Source of the DNA: Nitrospirota bacterium | GTDB lineage: Bacteria > Nitrospirota > Nitrospiria > Nitrospirales > Nitrospiraceae | Length of the DNA stretch: 7,427 bases | NCBI GenBank assembly: GCA_016195505.1 | Contig: JACPZN010000161.1 | Coordinates: forward strand, 1-7,427 | Direction: 5' to 3' | Shown: one piece after another, positions 1 to 4,177 of the stretch | Numbering within the stretch: position 1 is the first letter of the stretch | How the letters are laid out: each line of letters starts with the position of its first letter | The notes under the pieces: model-generated | Database searches by the model: none | What the model saw: the letters and a program-made list of their open reading frames with translations, nothing else | What the model was told of the DNA's origin: nothing | Translations under genes and position numbers: made by a program

Positions 1-141
1 GAGATGGTGATGCCGGGGGACAATGTGAGTGTGACGGCCGAATTGATCAGTCCGATTGCCATGGATCAGGGGCTGCGCTTCGCGGTGCGTGAGGGCGGCA
101 AGACCGTCGGCTCCGGCGTCGTGACGGAAATTCTGGCGTAA
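1..141 (+). CDS. tuf: Elongation factor Tu, C-terminal end (partial)
   Basis: The window opens in frame inside EF-Tu, the GTPase that brings aminoacyl-tRNA to the ribosomal A site. The visible 46 residues are the end of beta-barrel domain 3. They include the family-typical stretches MVMPGDNVSV and RFAVREGGKTVGSGVV and end in TEILA before a TAA stop at 139-141. The GTPase domain lies upstream of the window. It is the first visible gene of a same-strand cluster with rpmG, tRNA-Trp, secE and nusG, a common bacterial neighbourhood for tuf. Nothing visible is unusual. Many bacteria carry two near-identical tuf genes, and this fragment cannot show which copy this is. Confidence 0.96.
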   Translation, partial: EMVMPGDNVSVTAELISPIAMDQGLRFAVREGGKTVGSGVVTEILA

Positions 142-148
142 AGAGAGC

Positions 149-211
149 GATCAGCAGTCTGCAATCAGCCCGAAGCTGAGAGCTGAAAGCTGAGTGCTGA
201 AGGCTGAGGAG
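149..211. repeat. Period-7 spacer repeat, family A, between tuf and rpmG
   Basis: From 149 to 204 the dinucleotide GC recurs every seven bases. The clearest units are agctgag (174-180), agctgaa (181-187), agctgag (188-194), tgctgaa (195-201) and ggctgag (202-208). The run passes directly into the ribosome binding site of rpmG (GAGGAG, 206-211). It resembles the short tandem heptanucleotide repeats known from cyanobacterial and other genomes. Any function is unknown. Confidence 0.75.
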
Positions 212-218
212 TAGAAAA

Positions 219-368
219 ATGCGAGAGATCATCGATATGTCCTGTACGCTCTGTAAGCAGCGGAACTATTCGACCAACAAAAACAAGAAGAATGATCCGG
301 ATCGGTTGGAGCGAAACAAGTTCTGCAAGTTCTGCCGGAAGCACACGCCGCATAAGGAAGTGAAATAG
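219..368 (+). CDS. rpmG: 50S ribosomal protein L33
   Basis: This small basic protein of 49 residues belongs to the large ribosomal subunit, where L33 sits near the E site. It is the zinc-binding (C+) form: two CxxC pairs are present, Cys9-x2-Cys12 (SCTLCK) and Cys36-x2-Cys39 (FCKFCR). The lysine/asparagine-rich turn between them (YSTNKNKKN) is typical, and the length matches the family. The ATG at 219 is preceded by GAGGAG at 206-211 with a seven-base spacer, so the start is secure. The stop is TAG at 366-368. L33 beside tRNA-Trp and secE is a widespread arrangement. Zinc-regulated second L33 copies lacking the cysteines exist in some bacteria, but this one keeps all four. Confidence 0.96.
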   Translation: MREIIDMSCTLCKQRNYSTNKNKKNDPDRLERNKFCKFCRKHTPHKEVK

Positions 369-393
369 AGTGGTGAGTGAGCAGAATTAGATT

Positions 394-421
394 CTCAGCT
401 CAGAACTCAGCACTTAGGACT
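394..421. repeat. Period-7 spacer repeat, family A in reverse orientation
   Basis: Four heptads, ctcagct, cagaact, cagcact and taggact, run without a gap after rpmG. They are the complement of the family A units before rpmG. The reverse complement of this tract matches the upstream tract at 193-208 in 13 of 16 positions (AGTGCTGA, three mismatches, CTGAG). The rpmG gene is therefore bracketed by inverted copies. Confidence 0.65.
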
Positions 422-429
422 ACAAGCGG

Positions 430-504
430 AGGGGCATGGTGTTAATGGCAGCACATCGGTCTCCAAAACCGAGAGTCTGGGTTCAAATCCTAGTGCCCCT
501 GCCA
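430..504 (+). tRNA. trnW: tRNA-Trp (anticodon CCA)
   Basis: A full cloverleaf can be drawn by hand. The acceptor stem AGGGGCA (430-436) pairs with TGCCCCT (494-500) in seven of seven positions. The D stem is 439-442 with 451-454. The anticodon stem TCGGT (456-460) pairs with ACCGA (468-472), and its loop CTCCAAA places the CCA anticodon at 463-465. The T stem 477-481 pairs with 489-493 around the loop TTCAAAT. The discriminator base is G501, the tryptophan identity base, and CCA is encoded at 502-504. The gene lies between rpmG and secE on the same strand and is probably cotranscribed and processed out. Confidence 0.97.
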
Positions 505-509
505 AGCAG

Positions 510-555
510 AGCTCGCTCGACCGCGAAGCTTATGATGGCTCTTCCTGAGCGGATA
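510..555. repeat. Diverged direct repeat, copy 1
   Basis: This 46-base stretch just after tRNA-Trp matches 590-636 in about 34 of 46 aligned positions with one gap. Shared blocks are AGCTCGCTCG, ACCG, ATGGCTCTT and CGGATA in the same order. The copies are 80 bases apart and flank the hairpin at 555-575. The rest of the 505-689 spacer shows no gene. Confidence 0.5.
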
Positions 556-575
556 AAACACCGCGGGGGTGTTTT
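555..575 (+). terminator. Terminator-like hairpin after tRNA-Trp
   Basis: AAAACACC (555-562) and GGTGTTTT (568-575) are perfectly complementary over eight bases around the loop GCGGG. In the short-stem form, CACC/GGTG is followed by four T, which resembles a weak intrinsic terminator. The T run is short and CGGG follows, so partial read-through into secE or a processing role is possible. Confidence 0.4.
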
Positions 576-589
576 CGGGCTTAGATCCA

Positions 590-636
590 AGCTCGCTCGT
601 ACCGGGTGCCCTACCATGGCTCTTGGCGCTCGGATA
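590..636. repeat. Diverged direct repeat, copy 2
   Basis: This is the second copy of the repeat at 510-555, with one extra T after AGCTCGCTCG. It lies in the untranslated region upstream of secE. The middle 11 bases are the least conserved between copies. Confidence 0.5.
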
Positions 637-689
637 GATGTCTTGATGGGTTTAGTGTAGCGGTCAAGAGATAGGGAGCGGAGAGTCTG

Positions 690-884
690 GTGTTTAAGCG
701 CATGACAGAGTCGATTCGATTGTTTCTCACCGACGTGCGGGGAGAGTTGAAGAAGGTGTCTTTCCCAACCCGTAAAGAAACCGTCGGTTCGACGACCGTT
801 GTTATCGTCTTTTGCATCCTGATGTCGCTGTACCTATCGGTCGTCGACGCATTTCTTGTGTGGCTGGTCGGCAAACTCATCTGA
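690..884 (+). CDS. secE: Preprotein translocase subunit SecE
   Basis: This 64-residue protein is a single-span SecE, the clamp subunit that holds the SecY channel together in the inner membrane. Residues 17-31 (RGELKKVSFPTRKET) are the conserved amphipathic helix and hinge of the family. Residues about 35-60 form one hydrophobic membrane segment (TTVVIVFCILMSLYLSVVDA onward). The length fits the short SecE of most bacteria; E. coli has two extra membrane spans. I chose GTG at 690 because GGGAG (674-678) and GGAGAG (680-685) sit just upstream. The first ATG, at 702, would leave the site about 16 bases away. The gene precedes nusG, the usual pairing. Confidence 0.93.
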   Translation: MFKRMTESIRLFLTDVRGELKKVSFPTRKETVGSTTVVIVFCILMSLYLSVVDAFLVWLVGKLI

Positions 885-886
885 GT

Positions 887-907
887 CGGTCAGCGGCCAG
901 CTGAGCG
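887..907. repeat. Short period-7 tract between secE and nusG
   Basis: Three consecutive heptads, cggtcag, cggccag and ctgagcg, follow the secE stop. The first is identical to the unit at 1501-1507 after nusG. The tract is short, and I treat it as a trace of the family A repeats. Confidence 0.4.
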
Positions 908-958
908 TGATGAAGGAGCATTCGGTGTGGCTGTGATCTGTAGACCTAAGGGTGGTGC

Positions 959-1495
959 ATGACGAAGAACTGGTACGTCATTCATACGTACGCGGGGTTT
1001 GAGGGGCGCGTCAAGACCAGCTTGATGGAGCGCGCGAACCAGATGGGGCTCGTCGAGAAGCTTGGGCAGGTGCTTGTGCCCACGGAGGATGTCATCGAAA
1101 TCAAGGATGGCAAACGACGGACGTCCCGACGCAAGTTTTTCCCTGGTTATGTTTTGGTGGAGCTGGAATCACCGCTGGGTGATGAAACCTTGCAGATGAT
1201 CAAGGAGACTCCGAAGGTCACCGGGTTTGTGGGAGGGGGCACGGTGCCGATGCCGCTGACCAACGAAGAAGTGGAGTCCTTGCTCAAACAAGTCGATGCG
1301 GGACAGGCCGAGCCGCGTGAACAGGTCAAGTTTATTAAAGGAGACAATGTTCGGATCGTCGACGGCCCGTTTCTTGGGTTTAACGGCTTGGTGGATGAAG
1401 TTGATCAGGACCACAACCGGCTGAAGCTCATGGTAAGCATCTTCGGTCGGTCGACTCCAGTCGAATTGGGGTTTTTACAGGTTGAACGGATTTAA
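959..1495 (+). CDS. nusG: Transcription termination/antitermination protein NusG
   Basis: The 178-residue product is a full-length NusG, the elongation factor that binds RNA polymerase across the cleft and links it to Rho or to ribosomal S10. The N-terminal NGN domain starts WYVIHTYAGFEGRVK (residues 5-19) and includes the hallmark FFPGYVLVE (60-68). After a linker (about 105-122) the C-terminal KOW domain has GDNVRIVDGPFLGFNG (128-143) and the end FGRSTPVELGFLQVERI. There is no insert, as in the simple housekeeping form, unlike NusG with extra domains. The ATG at 959 is preceded by AAGGGTGG at 948-955. Its position after secE and before rplK is the standard arrangement. The stop TAA is at 1493-1495. 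Confidence 0.97.
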   Translation: MTKNWYVIHTYAGFEGRVKTSLMERANQMGLVEKLGQVLVPTEDVIEIKDGKRRTSRRKFFPGYVLVELESPLGDETLQMIKETPKVTGFVGGGTVPMPLTNEEVESLLKQVDAGQAEPREQVKFIKGDNVRIVDGPFLGFNGLVDEVDQDHNRLKLMVSIFGRSTPVELGFLQVERI

Positions 1496-1500
1496 CACAG

Positions 1501-1563
1501 CGGTCAGCTTTCAGCCGTCAGCTCTGAGCTTATGCCGAACGTTGAGTGCTGAAAGATCAGGAG
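1501..1563. repeat. Period-7 repeats with inverted arms between nusG and rplK
   Basis: Four heptads, cggtcag, ctttcag, ccgtcag and ctctgag, fill 1501-1528. Opposite-sense units tgagtgc, tgaaaga and tcaggag fill 1543-1563. CTTTCAGC (1508-1515) is the exact complement of GCTGAAAG (1548-1555), and a local AGCTC/GAGCT pair lies at 1520-1530. The last heptad supplies the AGGAG that serves as the rplK ribosome binding site. E. coli L1 represses rplK-rplA through a leader site here, but I do not recognise an L1-binding motif in this spacer. Confidence 0.65.
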
Positions 1564-1569
1564 AGAATC

Positions 1570-1995
1570 ATGGCCAAGGAAGTTTCAGCGCAAATTAAGT
1601 TGCAAATTCCGGCAGGGAAAGCCAATCCGGCTCCTCCCGTAGGTCCGTCTCTCGGTCAGCATGGGGTCAATATCATGGAGTTCTGCAAGCAGTTCAATGC
1701 CAAGACTCAGAAGGAAGGTGACAGCATCATTCCTGTCATCATTACGGTCTACAAGGATCGTACATTTACCTTCATCATGAAGACGCCGCCGGCGTCAGAT
1801 CTCTTGAAGAAGGCTGCCGGGATCATCAAGGGATCCGGTGTGCCGCAGAAGGATAAAGTCGGCAAGATCACGAGAAAGCAGCTAAACGAGATCGCCCAAA
1901 AGAAGATGGCCGACCTGAATGCGGCCGATCTGGAAGGGGCCGTCAGAATCATCGAAGGAACCGCCCGCAGCATGGGAGTCGTGATTCAAGGGTAA
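1570..1995 (+). CDS. rplK: 50S ribosomal protein L11
   Basis: The 141-residue L11 binds the GTPase-associated region of 23S rRNA at the base of the L10-L12 stalk. The N-terminal domain contains the proline-rich KANPAPPVGPSLGQHGVN (residues 17-34), the segment facing elongation factors and the thiostrepton site. The RNA-binding C-terminal domain covers about 76-141 and ends in the signature RIIEGTARSMGVVIQG. Length and sequence are ordinary. ATG at 1570 follows AGGAGAG (1559-1565). In-frame codons upstream to 1546 fall in the repeat spacer and are not part of the family. Only 23 bases separate its TAA from rplA, so the two are probably translated from one message. Confidence 0.97.
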   Translation: MAKEVSAQIKLQIPAGKANPAPPVGPSLGQHGVNIMEFCKQFNAKTQKEGDSIIPVIITVYKDRTFTFIMKTPPASDLLKKAAGIIKGSGVPQKDKVGKITRKQLNEIAQKKMADLNAADLEGAVRIIEGTARSMGVVIQG

Positions 1996-2018
1996 TGTCG
2001 AGAGAAGGAGTTGTAGTT

Positions 2019-2711
2019 ATGGGAAAGAAAATGAAGGCGGCGCTGGAAAAAGTTGAGCCGCGTGCTTATGGGCTGCGTGAGGCGGTTGAGGTCGTAAAGA
2101 AGGGGGCATTTGCGAAGTTTGACGAATCGGTCGATCTGGCGCTCAGGCTAGGGATTGATCCCAAGCGCTCCGATCAAATGGTTCGTGGGACGACGTCGCT
2201 TCCCCACGGTACCGGGAAGAAGGTTCGTGTTCTGGTGTTCGCTAAGGGTGAGAAGGAGCAGGAGGCGCGTCAGGCCGGAGCCGATTATGTGGGATCGGAC
2301 GATCTGCTGGAAAAGATCAAGGGTGGATGGATGGATTTCGATTGCGCGATTTCCACGCCGGACCTGATGGCAACTGTCGGAAAGCTCGGGAAGGTGCTTG
2401 GTCCACGCGGGCTCATGCCGAATCCTAAGACCGGCACGGTCACCTTCGAAGTGGGGAAAGCCGTTGCAGATATCCGAAAAGGGCGGGTGGAGTTCAAGGT
2501 TGAAAAGGCCGGCATCGTCCAGGTGCCCGTCGGGAAGGTCTCGTTCGATCCCACGAAACTGTATGAGAATGCCGCAGCCATCATCGAATCCGTTATCAAG
2601 GCGAAGCCGGCCTCGTGCAAAGGGCGCTATCTCAAGAGTGCCACAATTTCCAGTACGATGGGTCCTGGTGTGAAGTTGGATACTGTCGCATTGACCAAGC
2701 AATGGAGCTGA
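2019..2711 (+). CDS. rplA: 50S ribosomal protein L1
   Basis: The 230-residue L1 forms the mobile L1 stalk on 23S rRNA helices 76-78, which guides deacylated tRNA out of the E site. In several bacteria it also represses its own rplK-rplA message. The family signature GKLGKVLGPRGLMPNPKTGT is at residues 121-140, and the closing motif STMGPGVKLD is at 212-221. Length is typical. I chose ATG 2019 over the in-frame ATG at 1995, which overlaps the rplK stop. AGAAGGAG at 2003-2010 lies eight bases before 2019, and MGKKMKAALE is where the homologous region starts. The stop is TGA at 2709-2711. Confidence 0.96.
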   Translation: MGKKMKAALEKVEPRAYGLREAVEVVKKGAFAKFDESVDLALRLGIDPKRSDQMVRGTTSLPHGTGKKVRVLVFAKGEKEQEARQAGADYVGSDDLLEKIKGGWMDFDCAISTPDLMATVGKLGKVLGPRGLMPNPKTGTVTFEVGKAVADIRKGRVEFKVEKAGIVQVPVGKVSFDPTKLYENAAAIIESVIKAKPASCKGRYLKSATISSTMGPGVKLDTVALTKQWS

Positions 2712-2716
2712 CAGGA

Positions 2717-2798
2717 ATGGTCATTCGTCAATGGTCACCGGTCAATGGAGAGGAAAATCTCCGGTGTCAGTAATTACTGACCATTGACCAATGACGCT
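2717..2798 (+). promoter_or_regulatory. Long hairpin of family B heptads in the rplJ leader
   Basis: Four heptads ending in TCA (atggtca, ttcgtca, atggtca, ccggtca) run from 2717 to 2744. Three beginning with TGAC lie at 2778-2798. The arms GTCATTCGTCAATGGTCA (2720-2737) and TGACCATTGACCAATGAC (2778-2795) are complementary at 17 of 18 positions. Between them CACC/GGTG (2736-2739, 2763-2766) and GGAGA/TCTCC (2747-2751, 2758-2762) can form an inner stem. GTCAGTAATTACTGAC (2766-2781) is a perfect 16-base palindrome that competes with the outer arm. The rplJ ribosome binding site starts eight bases after the outer stem. E. coli L10-L12 represses its operon through the rplJ leader, so a control role is plausible but inferred. 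Confidence 0.55.
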
Positions 2799-2816
2799 CG
2801 GTCGGAAGGGGTGCGT

Positions 2817-3350
2817 ATGAATAAGGAAGAAAAAGCGACAGTGGTTGCGGAGTTGACCGAGAAGTTCGGCCGCGCGCGGCTTGCCATTTTGACGGAATGT
2901 ACCGGACTTCCGGTGAATCAAGTGACGGAATTGCGCAAGCAGCTCCGTAGCGCAAAGGCGGAATATCGGATTGTCAAGAACACACTCGCGGCTCGTGCGG
3001 CTGAGGGGACGGCCTTGGCCGGCTTAAAAGCACACCTCAAGGGCCCAACTGGAGTCGTGATCGGCTATGACGATCCTGTCTTGCCGACCAAGGTGCTGAG
3101 GGATTTCATCGGTGCAGAGAAGCGCGACGACAAAGTACGGATGACGGTCGGGGTGTTGGAAGGCAAGATCGTTCATCCGGCGGAATTGGCGGCGGTCGCC
3201 AAGTTACCGAAGAAGGAAGTGCTCATCGCGATGCTGCTGGCGGCCATGCAAGGGCCGATTCGCGGCGTGGTCTATACGCTCAGCGCAGTCTTGTCGAAAT
3301 TTGTGAGAGTCATTGCAGCCATTCAGGACAAAAAGAAAGGGGAGGGAGAC
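2817..3350 (+). CDS. rplJ: 50S ribosomal protein L10, no stop codon before rplL
   Basis: L10 anchors the L12 dimers of the ribosomal stalk on the L11-binding region of 23S rRNA. The 178 codons begin MNKEEKATVV and contain the RNA-binding N-terminal domain (to about 130), with ELRKQLRSAKAEYRIVKNTL at 38-57. A long C-terminal helix, about 133-171 (KKEVLIAMLLAAMQGPIRGV onward), is the helix on which L12 dimers sit. I chose ATG 2817 because GGAAGGGG (2804-2811) precedes it at five bases. A TTG at 2784 lies inside the leader hairpin. The normal C-terminus is around AAIQDKK (codon 173), yet no stop follows and the frame runs through KGEGD into the rplL start. Either the two are fused or a stop has been lost through an error. 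Confidence 0.93.
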
Positions 3351-3752
3351 ATGTCGGCAACAGCGTCAAAACTGTCACAGGAAGAATTGATTAAGGCCAT
3401 CGAGGGTATGAGTGTGCTCGATTTGGCGGAACTCGTGAAGGGGTTGGAAGCCCGCTTCGGCGTCACGGCGGCGGCTCCAGTCGCGGTGGCCGCAGCTCCA
3501 GCCGCCGGTGGCGGTGCAGCCGCAGCAGCTGAGGAGAAGACGGCATTTGACGTCATCCTCGCGTCCGCGCCGGCTGACAAGAAGATTCAGGTCATCAAGG
3601 TGGTGCGGGAACTGACCAGCCTCGGCCTGAAGGAAGCGAAGGATCTCGTGGAAGGCGCGCCGAAGCCGGTGAAGACCAGCGTGGCTAAAGAAGAAGCCGA
3701 CACGATGAAGAAGAAACTCGAAGAAAGCGGCGCCAAAGTCGAAATCAAGTAA
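3351..3752 (+). CDS. rplL: 50S ribosomal protein L7/L12, in frame with rplJ
   Basis: L12 is the multicopy stalk protein that recruits EF-Tu, EF-G and other translational GTPases. The product from ATG 3351 is 133 residues. The N-terminal dimerisation domain is about 1-38 (SQEELIKAIEGMSVLDLAEL). The Ala/Gly-rich hinge is about 39-61, and the globular factor-binding domain 62-133 has EKTAFDVILASAPADKKIQV and LGLKEAKDLVEGAPKPVK. A strong GGAGG at 3341-3345, five bases before the ATG, supports separate initiation, needed for several L12 per L10. The same frame is open from rplJ, so a 311-residue L10-L12 read-through product is also encoded. TAA at 3750-3752. Confidence 0.95.
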   Translation: MSATASKLSQEELIKAIEGMSVLDLAELVKGLEARFGVTAAAPVAVAAAPAAGGGAAAAAEEKTAFDVILASAPADKKIQVIKVVRELTSLGLKEAKDLVEGAPKPVKTSVAKEEADTMKKKLEESGAKVEIK

Positions 3753-3763
3753 GCACGGCATTT

Positions 3764-3833
3764 ATCAACGGTCATTGGTCAATCGTCGGGATGCGGTGCC
3801 TGTGGTTTCTACCATTGACGTGTGACTGTTGAT
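3764..3833 (+). promoter_or_regulatory. Hairpin of family B heptads between rplL and rpoB
   Basis: The 23-base arm at 3764-3786 and the arm at 3811-3833 are complementary at 18 positions, or 20 counting G-U pairs, around a 24-base loop. The left arm holds heptads caacggt, cattggt and caatcgt. The right side, to 3846, holds ccattga, cgtgtga, ctgttga, tctcagt and tcactga. In E. coli the rplL-rpoB gap holds a transcription attenuator and an RNase III processing hairpin. The position matches, but no T run follows here, so processing or RNA stability is a more natural guess than termination. Confidence 0.5.
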
Positions 3834-3868
3834 CTCAGTTCACTGACCGACTATCGGGAGGAGTGGGA

Positions 3869-4177
3869 ATGTCCGAAACGACTCTACAAGAGTTCGTCGA
3901 GCGGAAAGATTTTTCGCGCATTCGAACCAATATCGATATTCCAGATCTGATCGAAATTCAGAAACGCTCCTACGAGGAGTTTCTGCAATTTGAGGTCGAG
4001 CCGGATCGCCGGAAAGATTATGGATTGCAGGCGGCGTTGGCCAGCGTATTCCCGATTCCAGACTACAACAATACGGCTGTACTCGAATTCTCAAGTTACA
4101 CCTTGGGCGTGCCAAAGTATGATGAGCGCGAGTGTCTGTCCGTGAGCAAGAAGTCTACGTCGGCGAGCTGCCGCTGA
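3869..4177 (+). CDS. rpoB: RpoB piece 1: N-terminus of beta
   Basis: ATG 3869 follows GGGAGGAG (3856-3863) at five bases; an in-frame GTG at 3863 overlaps that site and is rejected. The first 90 residues are authentic beta: FSRIRTNIDIPDLIEIQKRS (15-34), the FLQFEVEPDRR region, and FPIPDYNNTAVLEFSSYTLG, ending at KYDERECL. This is the start of the protrusion region of beta. After codon 90 (4136-4138) the frame gives 12 unrelated residues and stops at TGA 4175-4177. The expected continuation, like E. coli RGVTYSAPLRVKLRLVIY, is absent in all frames. Confidence 0.85.
   Translation: MSETTLQEFVERKDFSRIRTNIDIPDLIEIQKRSYEEFLQFEVEPDRRKDYGLQAALASVFPIPDYNNTAVLEFSSYTLGVPKYDERECLSVSKKSTSASCR

Noticed and set aside
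149..421. CRISPR-like array in the period-7 spacers
   Set aside because: Units are seven bases with no unique spacers between them and no cas genes, so this is a short tandem repeat.
531..536. TATGAT as a -10 promoter element for secE-nusG
   Set aside because: There is no TTGACA-like element about 17 bases upstream; a single hexamer match is not enough.
436..660. Plus-strand open frame of 74 codons
   Set aside because: It starts inside the tRNA-Trp gene and crosses its cloverleaf, the hairpin and the direct repeats; the composition is not protein-like.
910..936. Eight-codon leader peptide before nusG
   Set aside because: The ATG at 910 gives MKEHSVWL then stop, but it has no clear ribosome binding site or attenuator next to it.
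2148..2702. Minus-strand open frame of 184 codons opposite rplA
   Set aside because: It mirrors the L1 gene, shows no family resemblance, and has no separate context as a gene.
2784..2816. TTG at 2784 as an upstream start for rplJ
   Set aside because: It sits inside the leader hairpin arm without a ribosome binding site, and the extra residues are not part of L10; ATG 2817 has GGAAGGGG at the right distance.
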